Shown: positions 7,430 to 21,564, counted from the first letter of the stretch. The stretch is DNA of 64,000 nucleotides from Pseudomonadota bacterium (GCA_021782365.1 JAJXVB010000001.1:186001-250000); one strand, 5' to 3'. Notes: generated by a model from the sequence alone, not told the origin. A program made the numbers and translations.

Positions 7430-9865
7430 TTATGCTCCATGCCGCCTCTGCAACTCGCCAGGATCGAAGTCGTCGACCATGATGACCTTTCGGGAAAGTT
7501 CATGGTCTCTCTCGAGCATCCTGACCTCTTCTTCATTAATCAGCCCCGCATCGCGCGCTTCCCGGATGCGCCCTCTTGCATCCGCCGCCTTGAGTTTCCC
7601 TTCGCGGCGGGCTTCATTAAGCTTCGCATTGAGCGGCTCGCATTCGACAGCGCTCAAGAGCGCAGCCTCGAGAGCGCCGATCGCGTCATTTTCATCCTTT
7701 GGTACATATATGCCGCGGGTCAGACGGTCTCGCGCATCGCCTGGCTGCATCAGCAATCCGGCCACTTCATGCCCCAGCCTGTCGGACGGAGGCTGCAACC
7801 TCATTCCCAGCGGGAAGATGAGCGCGCGCAGCATGCAGCGCACCAGCGCATTGGGGAAATTCCGGATCAGGCCTCCCAATGCCTGTTGCACATCGTGGAG
7901 CGCATCCTGAATCGCCCAGTGCAGAAGCGGCAGGTCTGAAGAAGGATGACCGTCGTCCGCAAAGCGCTTCATCGTCGCGGAACAAAGGTATAGCAGGCCC
8001 AGCACATCGCCCAGGCGTGCTGAGATATTCTCGCGGCGTTTGAGAGATCCTCCCAGCACGGCCATCGCGACATCCGCGCTCAACGCGAAGGCGCAGGAAA
8101 ATCGCGTGATCTGCTGGTAATAGCGCGTCCCCTCTTTGGGAACCGGCATGCCTCGTCCGCCGGTCAACCCGAACACGAGGCTGCGCGCCGCATTGCTCAG
8201 CGCAAAACCGACATGGCCGAAGAGCGCATCGTCGAACATGTGAAGCGCCTTGTCAAAGTCAGGCTCCTTTGCTGCGGCGATCTCCTTCAGCACATAGGGA
8301 TGGCTGCGCACCGCGCCCTGGCCGAATATCATCAGGGAGCGCGTCAGAATGTTCGCGCCTTCCACCGTGATCCCTATCGGGATCTGCTGGTAGCTGCTGC
8401 CGAGATAATTGGAAGGCCCGAGGCAGATGCCCTTTCCCCCGTGCAGGTCCATCGCGTTGTTGATGACGATGCGTCCCCTTTCGGTCGACTGATACTTGAT
8501 GATCGCCGAGATCACGGAAGGCTTCTCCCCCATGTCCAGCGCCAGGGCGGTCAGACTGCGCGCCGAATCCGTCATGTAGGTTTGCGCGCCTATCCTGGCG
8601 AGCGCTTCACCGACCCCCTCGAATCTGCCTATGGGCTGGTTGAACTGATGGCGGACGCGGCAATAGGCGCCGCTAGTTCGCGCCGCCATCTTCATCCCGC
8701 CCACGCTGCTGGCGGGAAGTGAAATCGCCCGCCCGGAAGAGAGGCATTCCATCAGCATGCGCCATCCCTGGCCTATGTGTTCCTCTCCACCTATCAGGCA
8801 GTCCATCGGTATGAAAACATCCCTGCCTGATGTCGGTCCGTTCAGGAATGCGGTGTGCATCGGAAAATGGCGGCGGCCTATCGAGACGCCCTCGATATCC
8901 GTCGGGATCAGCGCCAGCGTGATGCCGCGATCCGCATCGCCACCCAGGATCCCATCCGGATCATGCAGCCTGAAGGCGAGGCCAAGAAGCGTCGCCTTTG
9001 GCGCCAACGTGATATACCGTTTTTCCCAGTTCAGGAGCACGCCCAGGACTTCCTTCTTCCCTGAAAAATCACGCCTGCAGACGATGCCGGTATCGGGAAT
9101 GGAGCCCGCATCCGAGCCCGCATATGGCCCCGTCAACGCAAAGCAGGGAATCTCCTGACCGCGCGCGAGCCTTTTCAAGTAACTTTCCTTCTGCTCTTCC
9201 GTCCCGTAGCGCAGCAGAAGTTCGGAAGGCCCAAGGGAATTTGGCACCATCACCGTCACCGCCGCGGTGCTGCAGCGCGAGGCGATCTTTGCGATCACCG
9301 CGGAATGCGCCTGGGCGGAAAACCCGAGCCCCCCGTATTCCTTCGGAATGATCATGCCGAAAAAGCCGTTACCCCTGATGTATTGCCAGACGCTTTCAGG
9401 AAGGTCAGCGCGATTGTGCGTGATGTCCCAGTCGTCGAGCATCGAACAGAGTTCTTCGACCTCGTTGTCGAGAAACGCCTCTTCCTCGGCGTTCAAACCG
9501 CATTTGGGATAGGCGAGAAGCTTTTCCCAGCCGGGATGACCGCTGAAGAGTTCGCCGTCCCACCAAACGGTCCCCGCATCTATCGCCTCCTGCTCGGTCG
9601 AAGAAATGATTGGCAGCGTCTTGCGAAACAGTCTCAGCAAAATTCCGCTCACCAGCTTGCGGCGCAGGTAAGGAATGCCGAAAATCGCGATGCCCAAAAT
9701 GAGCAGGATATAGATGATCTTGAGGACCTCGTCCGAAAGCCTCGCCTGCATCGCAACGACGGGCACGATCACCATCACAGCCAGCAGCCAGCTCGTCACC
9801 GTGACGCGAAAAAACGCCAGCAGTATGAATACCGCCGCTGCGAGCAGCATGGTCAACCACATCAT
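7430..9865 (-). CDS. fadE: acyl-CoA dehydrogenase, membrane-linked FadE type
   Basis: 811 residues, close to the 814 of E. coli FadE and far longer than soluble acyl-CoA dehydrogenases. The N-terminus has two or three hydrophobic helices (about residues 1-40 and 49-66), then the acyl-CoA dehydrogenase core (CFALTGPYAGSDAGS is the flavin/substrate loop) and a C-terminal extension ending in VMVDDFDPGELQ. It carries out the first oxidation of acyl-CoA to 2-enoyl-CoA, handing electrons to the respiratory chain. First gene of the run; GAGGAG stands 8 bases before the ATG. Promoter and inverted repeat just upstream are listed separately. Confidence 0.93.
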   Translation of the reverse strand: MMWLTMLLAAAVFILLAFFRVTVTSWLLAVMVIVPVVAMQARLSDEVLKIIYILLILGIAIFGIPYLRRKLVSGILLRLFRKTLPIISSTEQEAIDAGTVWWDGELFSGHPGWEKLLAYPKCGLNAEEEAFLDNEVEELCSMLDDWDITHNRADLPESVWQYIRGNGFFGMIIPKEYGGLGFSAQAHSAVIAKIASRCSTAAVTVMVPNSLGPSELLLRYGTEEQKESYLKRLARGQEIPCFALTGPYAGSDAGSIPDTGIVCRRDFSGKKEVLGVLLNWEKRYITLAPKATLLGLAFRLHDPDGILGGDADRGITLALIPTDIEGVSIGRRHFPMHTAFLNGPTSGRDVFIPMDCLIGGEEHIGQGWRMLMECLSSGRAISLPASSVGGMKMAARTSGAYCRVRHQFNQPIGRFEGVGEALARIGAQTYMTDSARSLTALALDMGEKPSVISAIIKYQSTERGRIVINNAMDLHGGKGICLGPSNYLGSSYQQIPIGITVEGANILTRSLMIFGQGAVRSHPYVLKEIAAAKEPDFDKALHMFDDALFGHVGFALSNAARSLVFGLTGGRGMPVPKEGTRYYQQITRFSCAFALSADVAMAVLGGSLKRRENISARLGDVLGLLYLCSATMKRFADDGHPSSDLPLLHWAIQDALHDVQQALGGLIRNFPNALVRCMLRALIFPLGMRLQPPSDRLGHEVAGLLMQPGDARDRLTRGIYVPKDENDAIGALEAALLSAVECEPLNAKLNEARREGKLKAADARGRIREARDAGLINEEEVRMLERDHELSRKVIMVDDFDPGELQRRHGA

Positions 9866-9879
9866 CGTGCATCTCCTCT

Positions 9880-9936
9880 GTTTCCCCGACTCTCAAGCGG
9901 GGGTGAAACTCTAGCGCGAGTCCGCGAACAGCACAA
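9880..9936 (-). promoter_or_regulatory. putative fad operon promoter with overlapping inverted repeat
   Basis: On the minus strand TTGTGC (9936-9931), 17 bases, TAGAGT (9913-9908) form a moderate sigma-70 promoter about 40 bases before the fadE start. GTTTCACCCCCG (9909-9898) and CGGGGAAAC (9888-9880) form an imperfect inverted repeat covering the expected start point and ending next to the GAGGAG ribosome site. It could be an operator for a fatty-acid-responsive repressor or a leader hairpin. The sequence does not match a motif I can name. Confidence 0.4.
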
Positions 9937-9937
9937 T

Positions 9938-11284
9938 CTAGCGCATCCTGTCTACCGCTTCCTCGACGCGATCCACCGCGATGACCGTCATGCCCTCTAT
10001 CGGATGGCGCGGCGCGTTGGCCTTCGGGATGATCGCGTGGGTGAATCCGAGCTTCGCGGCCTCGCGCAGCCTCTCCTGGCCGCGCTGGACCGGGCGGACT
10101 TCTCCTGCCAGCCCCACCTCGCCGAACACGACGAGCTTCTCGGGAAGGGGCTTGTTCCTCAACGAAGACACCATCGCCAGTATCACCGCGAGGTCGGCTC
10201 CGGGTTCCGTGATCTTGACGCCTCCCACCGCATTGATGAACACATCCTGATCGAAGCACGCGATGCCCGCATGGCGATGCAATACCGCAAGCAGCATCGC
10301 AAGCCTGTTCTGCTCGAGACCCAGGGAGAGCCGCTTTGCATTCGGGCTGTGCGCCTCGTCGAGCAGCGCCTGTATCTCGACAAGCAGAGGGCGCGTGCCT
10401 TCCTGGGTCACCATCACGCATGTGCCTGAGACCTGGGACCCGTGCTGGGACAGAAACATCGCAGAAGGATTGCTGACCTCCCTCAGGCCGCGCTCGGTCA
10501 TCGCGAATACGCCCAGTTCGTTGACGGCGCCGAACCGGTTCTTGAAAGCGCGTATCAACCGGAAACTCGAATGGGTGTCTCCTTCGAAATAAAGCACCGT
10601 GTCCACGATATGCTCGAGCACCCTGGGCCCCGCGAGCGCGCCCTCCTTGGTCACGTGGCCTACGAGTATCATCGTGATGTCCTGGCTCTTCGCGATGCGC
10701 GTCAGTTGCGCGGCGCATTCCCTCACCTGGGCAACGGATCCCGGCGCGGAAGTCAGCTGTTCGGAATAAAGCGTCTGGATCGAATCGATCACGACAACCG
10801 AAGGCCTGTCGTGGGAAATGGTCGCCTGTATCTTTTCAAGATTGATTTCCGGAAGCAATCGAAGGTTGCTCGCATCGAGCGAAAGCCGCCTCGCTCGCAG
10901 CGCGATCTGCTGGGCGGATTCCTCACCGCTCACATACAAGGGCGTGCCCGGGAGTTGCGCCAGCACCTGCAACAGCAGCGTCGACTTGCCTATCCCGGGA
11001 TCGCCTCCTATCAGGACGACCGCGCCAGAAACCAGCCCGCCTCCGAGCACCCTGTCGAATTCCGCAATCCCGGTCGGCGTTCTCGGCATCTCCTCCGCCG
11101 CGACCTCCGAGAGCTTCTGCACGCGCCCCGAGGCCGCAAGAGAGGAAAACCTGTTTGCCCCCTTTGCTTGAGGCTCGACGACAGACTCGATCAGCGTGTT
11201 CCAGGCCATGCAGTGCGGGCACTGCCCCTGCCACTTCGCCGTCTGTCCGCCGCATTGCGTGCAGGAATAAATCGTTTTAGCCAT
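9938..11284 (-). CDS. radA: DNA repair protein RadA (Sms)
   Basis: RecA-like branch-migration ATPase that acts with RecA in recombinational repair, 448 residues. In order: N-terminal four-cysteine zinc finger (CTQCGGQTAKWQGQCPHC), Walker A GGDPGIGKST, the RadA-specific FKNRFGAVNELG motif, and a C-terminal Lon-protease-like domain. The ATG at 11284 has GGAG seven bases upstream; a longer reading frame lacks a ribosome site. It is divergent from the yoaA-type helicase gene, with about 110 bases between them. Confidence 0.96.
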   Translation of the reverse strand: MAKTIYSCTQCGGQTAKWQGQCPHCMAWNTLIESVVEPQAKGANRFSSLAASGRVQKLSEVAAEEMPRTPTGIAEFDRVLGGGLVSGAVVLIGGDPGIGKSTLLLQVLAQLPGTPLYVSGEESAQQIALRARRLSLDASNLRLLPEINLEKIQATISHDRPSVVVIDSIQTLYSEQLTSAPGSVAQVRECAAQLTRIAKSQDITMILVGHVTKEGALAGPRVLEHIVDTVLYFEGDTHSSFRLIRAFKNRFGAVNELGVFAMTERGLREVSNPSAMFLSQHGSQVSGTCVMVTQEGTRPLLVEIQALLDEAHSPNAKRLSLGLEQNRLAMLLAVLHRHAGIACFDQDVFINAVGGVKITEPGADLAVILAMVSSLRNKPLPEKLVVFGEVGLAGEVRPVQRGQERLREAAKLGFTHAIIPKANAPRHPIEGMTVIAVDRVEEAVDRMR

Positions 11285-11397
11285 GCTTTCTCCATCAAGA
11301 CCCCGTACGATATCGCACTGCATGCTCTCATCGCAACGATAATCAGCCGCCGCCCCGCGCTTTGCGATACCATATTAGAAAACATGCCAGGCTCGCC

Positions 11398-13323
11398 ATG
11401 CCCACAGACGTATCCCGCTTCTTCGAAGAACAAAGCCCGCTCACCGCCGCCGTCTCCTCCTTCCGCCCGCGCGCTCAGCAGCGCGAAATGGCGATCGCGG
11501 TCGCCGATGCGATAGAGAAGGATGCAATCCTGATCGCCGAGGCGGGAACCGGAACCGGAAAGACCTTCGCCTATCTCGTGCCCGCGCTCTTGAACGGCGG
11601 AAAGGTGATCATCTCCACAGGAACCAAGAACCTGCAGGACCAGCTCTTCCTGAAGGACCTGCCCATGGTGAGAGATGCGCTGAAGGCTCCCGTCACCATT
11701 TCGCTGCTCAAAGGCCGCGCCAATTACATATGTCACTATCATCTTGAGCGTGCGCTCACCGACGGCCGCTTCGCATCCCGCGAAGACATCAGACACCTGG
11801 ACAGGATAAGGCGGTATGCGAAGATCAGCGACAGCGGCGACAAGAGCTTCCTGCCGGACGTTCCCGAGAGCGCGCCCATCTGGCATCAGGTCACCTCAAC
11901 CCGCGACAACTGTCTGGGCCAGGAATGCCCGAACCACAAGGATTGCTTCGTGCTGCGCGCGCGTTCCGATGCGATGAAGTCAGACATCGTGGTGGTCAAC
12001 CATCATCTGTTCTTTGCGGACGTGATGCTGAGGGACGAGGGAGTGGCCGAGCTTCTGCCCTCATGCAACACCGTGATCTTCGACGAGGCGCATCAGCTTC
12101 CAGAAACCGCGAGCCTTTTCTTCGGAGAGAACCTTTCCACCTCGCAGCTTCTGGACCTGGCGCTCGATGCGCGCATCGAGGCGCTTTCCTCGGCGAAGGA
12201 TTTTGCGCCGCTACCCAAGGCCTGCGATGAACTCGACAAGGCAGCGCGCGATTTGCGACTGGTTTTCAAGAAGGAAGGCCGCATGCCGGCCGATGCTGCC
12301 TATGCGTTGAAAACCTTTTCCCAGGCGCTCGGCATGCTTGTCGAAAAGCTGGCAGCACTCTCAGGCATGCTTGAAAGCCAGGCGGAACGCAGCGAGGGCC
12401 TTGAAAACTGCTGGCAGCGCGCACAGCAGTTCTCGCAGCAGCTGAAGCAATGGCAGGAGGACAAGGATGACTCCAGGGTCAGGTGGCTTGAAGTTTTCCA
12501 GCACTCGTTGCAGCTGAATTCAACCCCGCTTTCCATCGCGGAGATCTTCGAGAAGCAGATTGGAAGTTCGGCGCGCGCATGGATATTCACTTCCGCGACA
12601 CTCGCCGTTAAGCAAAATTTCTCCCATTACCAGGGCGAGATGGGACTTTTGAATGCAAAGACGGAATGCTGGGACAGCCCTTTCGACTACCAGACCCAGG
12701 CCCTGCTTTATGTGCCGCAGGACCTTCCCGACCCCAACAGCGAAAATTATACGGAGGCGGTCATCGAAGCCGCGCTGCCGATGCTGATGGCAAGCCATGG
12801 CCGGGCCTTCCTGCTTTTCACGAGCCTGCGCGCGATGCAGCGTGCATACGAAATCCTGGAACAGGAATTTTCATCCCGCAGCCTTCCCTATCCTTTGCTG
12901 CTTCAGGGATCCGCATCGAAAAACGAGCTGCTCGCGAGATTTCGCGAACACGGCAACGCGGTGCTCCTGGGCAGCCAGTCATTCTGGGAAGGGGTGGATG
13001 TCAGGGGGGAGGCGCTCTCCCTCGTCGTCATCGACAAGATTCCCTTCTCCCCACCTGACGATCCCGTACTCTCGGCCCGCATCAACCAGATCAACAAGCA
13101 GGGAAGAAACGCCTTCATGGAATACCAGCTGCCGCGCGCGATCATCGCGCTGAAACAGGGAGCGGGAAGACTGATACGGGATGAAAACGACAGGGGCGTG
13201 CTGATGATCTGCGATCCGCGCATCATCACGAAGCAGTACGGGAAACGCATCTGGCAGAGCCTGCCGCCGATGAAGAGGACGCGCCTGGCGACTGAGGCCA
13301 TCGCCTTCTTCGAATCGAATTGA
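11398..13323 (+). CDS. yoaA: ATP-dependent DNA helicase, DinG/YoaA family
   Basis: 641-residue XPD-like superfamily 2 helicase. Walker A is AEAGTGTGKTFAYLVPAL near residue 50, the DEAH box is FDEAHQLPE, and cysteines between them (NYICHYH, DNCLGQECPNHKDCF) match the iron-sulfur cluster loop of DinG/YoaA enzymes. C-terminal motifs LLGSQSFWEGVDV and the QGAGRLIR motif VI are intact. It probably unwinds forked or D-loop DNA during repair. The ATG at 11398 is chosen because the protein homology begins here; only a weak AGG precedes it. No LexA-type box was seen in the gap to radA. Confidence 0.9.
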   Translation: MPTDVSRFFEEQSPLTAAVSSFRPRAQQREMAIAVADAIEKDAILIAEAGTGTGKTFAYLVPALLNGGKVIISTGTKNLQDQLFLKDLPMVRDALKAPVTISLLKGRANYICHYHLERALTDGRFASREDIRHLDRIRRYAKISDSGDKSFLPDVPESAPIWHQVTSTRDNCLGQECPNHKDCFVLRARSDAMKSDIVVVNHHLFFADVMLRDEGVAELLPSCNTVIFDEAHQLPETASLFFGENLSTSQLLDLALDARIEALSSAKDFAPLPKACDELDKAARDLRLVFKKEGRMPADAAYALKTFSQALGMLVEKLAALSGMLESQAERSEGLENCWQRAQQFSQQLKQWQEDKDDSRVRWLEVFQHSLQLNSTPLSIAEIFEKQIGSSARAWIFTSATLAVKQNFSHYQGEMGLLNAKTECWDSPFDYQTQALLYVPQDLPDPNSENYTEAVIEAALPMLMASHGRAFLLFTSLRAMQRAYEILEQEFSSRSLPYPLLLQGSASKNELLARFREHGNAVLLGSQSFWEGVDVRGEALSLVVIDKIPFSPPDDPVLSARINQINKQGRNAFMEYQLPRAIIALKQGAGRLIRDENDRGVLMICDPRIITKQYGKRIWQSLPPMKRTRLATEAIAFFESN

Positions 13324-13326
13324 GGA

Positions 13327-14346
13327 TCAACCCTGTATCAGCCTCTCGAGGCTGGACCTTCCATCGGGTGACGTCATCAGCATCAGAACGTCGTTTCCAT
13401 GCAGCACATGGTCGGGCGAAGGATTGAGCTGCCATGCGCCCTGCCTCCTGATTCCCAGCACCACGAAATCGCGGTCTTCCCGGTACAGAAAACTCAGAGG
13501 CTTGTCGACGAGGCTGTCAGGGATGCGGACTTCTTCCATGCGCAGCTTGCTGTCGGGCTTGAACATCTCGTCGAAAAAATTCATCACGTTCGGCCTGACC
13601 ATCGCAGACACGAGGTTGAGGCCTCCGCTGTAGTCCGGGGAGATGATCTCGTCCGCTCCGGCTCTTCTGGTCTTTTCGGCATTCTTCATTTCATGGCAGC
13701 GCGCGACCACGCGCAGCCCGGGATTGAGCTGCTTCGCACTCAGGCTGATCACGAGATTGGCGCTGTCTTCGTGCGCCACGGCGAAAACGCCTGCAGCATG
13801 GGTGACGCCCGCCGAAAGCAAGACATCGTTGTCGGTCGCATCGCCCTCTATGTAGAGCTGTTCAGGGTGAATGTCGAGATAGTGCTGTATCACGCTGATG
13901 TCGTCGTCCACGATCACGAAGGGACGCCTCGTCATGAAGAGCTCGTTCGCCACGTTGCTTCCCACCCTTCCCGCTCCACATACGATGTAATGGCCCCTCA
14001 TCCCTGCAATTTTCTTCAGCATCTTCTTTCTCCGCCACAATGCATTCAGGTCGCTCTCCAGCATGAAGGCGGTGAATGTCGATAACACATAACCCAGCAA
14101 ACCGATTCCGCTGATGCCGATGAACACGGTGAACAGCCTTCCGTATTCGTAATGCCTCACGTCCACGACCTCTTCGTACCCTATGGTCGAGACCGTGACG
14201 AAGGTCATGTAGAAGCAGTCCAGCCACGAATACTTCGGTCCGCCCAGGATGCGGTAGCCTATCGTTCCGACGACGAACACCGCGACCAGCGCAGAAAGCG
14301 CGATCAGCAGGTTACGGAAGGCTCTCGATCTTGGCCGCTTATTCAT
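13327..14346 (-). CDS. two-helix potassium channel with RCK/TrkA-N domain
   Basis: 339 residues. A basic N-terminus leads into a first membrane helix ([19 protein letters not shown]), a pore loop with the K+ selectivity filter [10 protein letters not shown], and a second helix ([22 protein letters not shown]). The cytosolic part has a nucleotide-binding [16 protein letters not shown] Rossmann motif (RCK/TrkA-N) and a TrkA-C-like domain at the end. This is the layout of MthK/Kch-like channels. The start at 14346 overlaps the end of def by 8 bases, so the two are likely translationally coupled. It converges with the helicase gene, leaving only 3 bases between stops. Confidence 0.88.
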   Translation of the reverse strand: MNKRPRSRAFRNLLIALSALVAVFVVGTIGYRILGGPKYSWLDCFYMTFVTVSTIGYEEVVDVRHYEYGRLFTVFIGISGIGLLGYVLSTFTAFMLESDLNALWRRKKMLKKIAGMRGHYIVCGAGRVGSNVANELFMTRRPFVIVDDDISVIQHYLDIHPEQLYIEGDATDNDVLLSAGVTHAAGVFAVAHEDSANLVISLSAKQLNPGLRVVARCHEMKNAEKTRRAGADEIISPDYSGGLNLVSAMVRPNVMNFFDEMFKPDSKLRMEEVRIPDSLVDKPLSFLYREDRDFVVLGIRRQGAWQLNPSPDHVLHGNDVLMLMTSPDGRSSLERLIQG

Positions 14347-14872
14347 CCTGCACGGGCGAATTCGGGAAAAGCACATCCCTGAAGCCGAAATTTCCAAGAT
14401 CGCGTATGCGCATCGGATAGAGCATGCCATCCAGATGATCGCATTCGTGCTGCACCACGCGGGCGTGGAAGCCGCTCGCCACGCGGTCTATCAGCGACCC
14501 GTATTCGTCATATCCCTGATAGCGTATCGCGCTGTAGCGCGGAACCAGCCCGCACATCCCCGGCACGCTCAGGCACCCCTCCCAGTCCTCGTTCATCTCG
14601 GAATTCATCGGCGTGATCACCGGATTGACGAGCACCGTTTCAGGAACAGGCTCCGCATCGGGGTAGCGCGGATTTCTCATCTCGGGGACGCCAAATATCA
14701 CCACGCGAAGATTGACCCCGATCTGCGGCGCAGCAAGCCCTGCGCCGTTCAAGGCCTTCATCGTATCCTTCATGTCGACCAGCAATTCCTGAAGGCCTGA
14801 AAAGTCAGCAACGGGTTCAGAGACCTGCAGCAGACGCGCATCTCCCATGCGCAGAACCTGTCTGATCGCCAT
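14339..14872 (-). CDS. def: peptide deformylase
   Basis: 177-residue metalloenzyme removing the formyl group from nascent N-terminal methionine. All three motifs are intact: [10 protein letters not shown] (motif 1), EGCLSVPG (motif 2, metal cysteine) and QHECDHLDG (motif 3, HExxH). It directly abuts the upstream phosphorylase gene (stop at 14873) and overlaps the channel gene downstream. It is not next to fmt, its most common partner. Confidence 0.96.
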   Translation of the reverse strand: MAIRQVLRMGDARLLQVSEPVADFSGLQELLVDMKDTMKALNGAGLAAPQIGVNLRVVIFGVPEMRNPRYPDAEPVPETVLVNPVITPMNSEMNEDWEGCLSVPGMCGLVPRYSAIRYQGYDEYGSLIDRVASGFHARVVQHECDHLDGMLYPMRIRDLGNFGFRDVLFPNSPVQDE

Positions 14873-15619
14873 TCAATCCTCCTCGCAGTTGACCACGCAT
14901 TCGAGCACCCCGCGCACCTTGTCCATCGCATTCATCGCGACCGCATTCACGCTCTCCACATTGATGCCCAGAAGGCTGTCGCCGCGGCCTGCGGCATAGT
15001 TCGCAACCACCGCGATCATCGCATAGTCCATGTCGAGCTCTCGCGCCAGCGCTGCTTCAGGCATGCCTGTCATGCCGACCATGTCCGCTCCGTCTTTCTC
15101 GTACCGGTTGATCTCGGCGATGCTGTCTAACCTCGGCCCCTGTGTCGTCGCATAAACGCCGCCATCCAGGCAATGAATATCAGCCATCAAGGCGCCCTGC
15201 AACAGGCGCTTTCTCATCCTCTCGGAATAGGGAAGCGTGAAATCGATGTTGCGGTAGCTGGTGCTGCGGTTGCCAAAAAAAGTGTATTCGCGCCCCTGGG
15301 TGTAATCGATGATCTGATCAGGCACCACCAGTTTGCCCGGCATGAGATCGGCGCGTATCCCGCCCACGGTCGCGACCGACACCACGCTGCTTACTCCCTG
15401 TTCGCGAAGCGCCCAGATGTTGGCCCGGTAGTTCACGAGATGCGGAGGTATCGTGTAGCCGAATCCGTGGCGCGCAACGAAGATCACCTCGTGCCCGTTC
15501 AGCGTGCCGAAAAGGAATGCGCCGGAAGGCTCGCCGAAGGGCGTGCGCATCACCTGCCTGTGCGTGATCTTGAGATTCGCGAGTTCAGTCAGGCCGCGAC
15601 CGCCTATGATTGCCAGCAT
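14873..15619 (-). CDS. S-methyl-5'-thioinosine (methylthioadenosine-type) phosphorylase
   Basis: 248-residue member of the PNP/MTAP family. Phosphate/ribose motifs are visible: ARHGFGYTIPPHLVNYRANIWAL, SVATVGGIRADLMPGKLVVPDQIIDYT and GMTGMPEAALARELDMDYAMI. Length and the VATVGGI form are those of the bacterial methylthioinosine phosphorylase group described in Pseudomonas, which make hypoxanthine plus methylthioribose-1-phosphate. Its neighbour hpt, 10 bases upstream, would convert that hypoxanthine to IMP, which supports the inosine rather than adenosine substrate. Substrate choice remains an inference. Confidence 0.85.
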   Translation of the reverse strand: MLAIIGGRGLTELANLKITHRQVMRTPFGEPSGAFLFGTLNGHEVIFVARHGFGYTIPPHLVNYRANIWALREQGVSSVVSVATVGGIRADLMPGKLVVPDQIIDYTQGREYTFFGNRSTSYRNIDFTLPYSERMRKRLLQGALMADIHCLDGGVYATTQGPRLDSIAEINRYEKDGADMVGMTGMPEAALARELDMDYAMIAVVANYAAGRGDSLLGINVESVNAVAMNAMDKVRGVLECVVNCEED

Positions 15620-15629
15620 ATAAACTCCC

Positions 15630-16196
15630 TCAATCCTCGATCCTATCCTGTTCTTTCACCGCATAGATCGCCGGCAGATTCCGCCATGCGCCTTCTATGT
15701 CCATGCCATAACCGAACACGAAGCGGTCAGGCAGCTCCATGCCGATGAAATCCGCTTGCACAGGCTTGCTCCTGCCGTGCTTCTTGTCGGCGAACACGGC
15801 GCTGTAGCAGCGCTTAGCCCCCAGCTCCATTATCCTGTCCTGCAACGCCGCAAGCGTATGCCCTTCGTCCAGTATGTCGTCCAGCAGCAGCACGACCCTG
15901 TTTCTAACCGACTCATGCGGCTCCACCTTCCAGTGCATCTCGCCCCCCGTGCGCGCATTGCGATAGCGCGAGACATGAACGTAATCGAAGTCGAGCGGAA
16001 AATCGAGCAGCGGCAGAAGCTGACCCGTAAACACCACGGCCCCCCCCATTACCGAAAGCACCAGAGGATGCGCATCTTTCAGCGCCGCATTGATCTCGCC
16101 CGCGACCTTGTGAAGCGCGGCCTGCACTTCCTCTGTTTTTATCAGCAACTCGGCATGTTGGAAAATATCAAGGGTTCGTTGTGAAGAAATGCTCAT
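15630..16196 (-). CDS. hpt: hypoxanthine-guanine phosphoribosyltransferase
   Basis: 188-residue purine salvage enzyme. The PRPP-binding signature RVVLLLDDILDEGHTLAAL is intact, and LSVMGGAVVFTGQLLPLLDFPLDFDYVHVSRY matches the earlier active-site loop. It forms IMP or GMP from the base and PRPP. It is the first gene of the hpt - phosphorylase - def - channel run; its upstream 57 bases are AT-rich and border the foreign-looking ligA/SWIM island. Confidence 0.9.
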   Translation of the reverse strand: MSISSQRTLDIFQHAELLIKTEEVQAALHKVAGEINAALKDAHPLVLSVMGGAVVFTGQLLPLLDFPLDFDYVHVSRYRNARTGGEMHWKVEPHESVRNRVVLLLDDILDEGHTLAALQDRIMELGAKRCYSAVFADKKHGRSKPVQADFIGMELPDRFVFGYGMDIEGAWRNLPAIYAVKEQDRIED

Positions 16197-20084
<3,888 letters not shown>

Positions 20085-20128
20085 GTTCTCATTCCCGACG
20101 AAGATACGCTCGAATTATCTCAAAAAAG

Positions 20129-21178
20129 CTAGGCCAAGGGTAACTCAGGCTCGCTCACGCCTATTCCGGACACATCCTTTAGCGCCTTCAAAAAATTCCC
20201 GTCCTCGTGCAGTTTGGCAAGGGTGACGGGATGCGGCGCACCGCGCATGTGCGTCAAACGGGCGCGGCTCATCACCGGCATCTCCCAGTGCAGACCTGAA
20301 AGCAACTCGTCGGCCGATTCAGGCTTGTTGCAAACCAGCACCATGTCGCATCCGGCATTCAGCGCGGCTGACGCGCGCTGAACTATCCCGCCTGCGACCG
20401 TCGCTCCTTCCATGCTCAAGTCGTCGCTGAAGATGCAACCTTCGAAACCCAGCCTGCCGCGCAGGATATCCTTGAGCCAGATTGGCGAAAATCCCGCAGG
20501 GCGATCGTCCACTTCGGGATAGATCACATGCGCCGGCATGATCGCCGTGAGCCCGAATGAGATCATCTGCCTGAAAGGCACGAGATCGCAAAGCTCGATG
20601 TCCACGAATTTCCTCTCGTCGACGGGAACCGCGAGATGCGAGTCCGCGACGACAAAGCCGTGGCCCGGAAAATGCTTGCCCACCGTCTGCATGCCCGCCT
20701 GCCTGAGTCCCAGCTGAAGGTGGTGCGCAAGCTCGGACACCGCCTGAGGGTCGCTGTGAAAGGCTCGGTCCCCGATCACGCTGCTGCTTCCATGATCGAT
20801 GTCTAATACAGGCGTGAAGCTGAAATCCACGCCGCATCCGCGCAGCTCGGCACCCAGCACATAACCTGCCTGATGGGCCAGATGGCGCGCACGCTGGGGA
20901 TGGTGATCCCATATCCTGCCTAACTCCCGCATCGCAGGAATTTTCGTGAATCCTTCCTGGAAGCGCTGCACTCTCCCGCCTTCATGGTCCACCGCGATCA
21001 GCAGCGGCGTGCTGCGCAGCGCGCGTATCGCGGAAGTCAGCGAGACGAGCTGGGCTACCGATGAAAAATTCCGCTTGAAGAGGATCACTCCGCCCACAAG
21101 AGGATGCAAGAGCCTGGCCTCGTCCTCGGAGGTCAGCTCAGTCCCCTGCACATCCAGCATGACTGGCCCCAAACCCAT
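20129..21178 (-). CDS. nagZ: beta-N-acetylhexosaminidase (muropeptide recycling)
   Basis: 349-residue GH3 enzyme that removes GlcNAc from cytosolic GlcNAc-anhydroMurNAc peptides. NagZ hallmarks are [18 protein letters not shown] (catalytic-loop histidine/aspartate) and the nucleophile segment [10 protein letters not shown]. No signal peptide, consistent with cytosolic action. It follows acpS by 2 bases at the end of the conserved rnc-era-recO-pdxJ-acpS-nagZ block. Confidence 0.95.
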   Translation of the reverse strand: MGLGPVMLDVQGTELTSEDEARLLHPLVGGVILFKRNFSSVAQLVSLTSAIRALRSTPLLIAVDHEGGRVQRFQEGFTKIPAMRELGRIWDHHPQRARHLAHQAGYVLGAELRGCGVDFSFTPVLDIDHGSSSVIGDRAFHSDPQAVSELAHHLQLGLRQAGMQTVGKHFPGHGFVVADSHLAVPVDERKFVDIELCDLVPFRQMISFGLTAIMPAHVIYPEVDDRPAGFSPIWLKDILRGRLGFEGCIFSDDLSMEGATVAGGIVQRASAALNAGCDMVLVCNKPESADELLSGLHWEMPVMSRARLTHMRGAPHPVTLAKLHEDGNFLKALKDVSGIGVSEPELPLA

Positions 21179-21180
21179 GT

Positions 21181-21564
21181 TTACCCCGCTGTCTCAAGCA
21201 CGACGAATGCGACGGCCATGCTTTTCTCGTCGCTGATGGATAGATGATGCGCGCCGATGCCGGCCTGCGCGAGATAGGTGCGAAGCTCCGGCTCGAACTG
21301 CAGCACGGGCTTTCCCAGCCCGTCGTGCACAACGCTGATCGCCGTGAGATTGACGGGATGCCTAAGGCCGCTGCCCAGCGCCTTGGCAAACGCCTCCTTT
21401 GCGGCAAACCGTTTTGCAAGAAGCCGCGCGGGATCGGCGTGGCCGCCGTATTCAGCAAGCTCCAAGCGGCTCAGCAGGCGCTCAGCGAGTCTCTCCTGAT
21501 GGCGCTGCCACATCGACTCGATGCGTGCATATTCGACGATGTCCGTGCCTATGCCGAAGATCAT
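21181..21564 (-). CDS. acpS: holo-[acyl-carrier-protein] synthase
   Basis: 127 residues. Transfers 4'-phosphopantetheine from CoA to acyl carrier protein. The N-terminal [13 protein letters not shown] (magnesium aspartate) and [13 protein letters not shown] motif are intact. It sits 2 bases after the pdxJ stop, in the standard pdxJ-acpS pair. Confidence 0.96.
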   Translation of the reverse strand: MIFGIGTDIVEYARIESMWQRHQERLAERLLSRLELAEYGGHADPARLLAKRFAAKEAFAKALGSGLRHPVNLTAISVVHDGLGKPVLQFEPELRTYLAQAGIGAHHLSISDEKSMAVAFVVLETAG

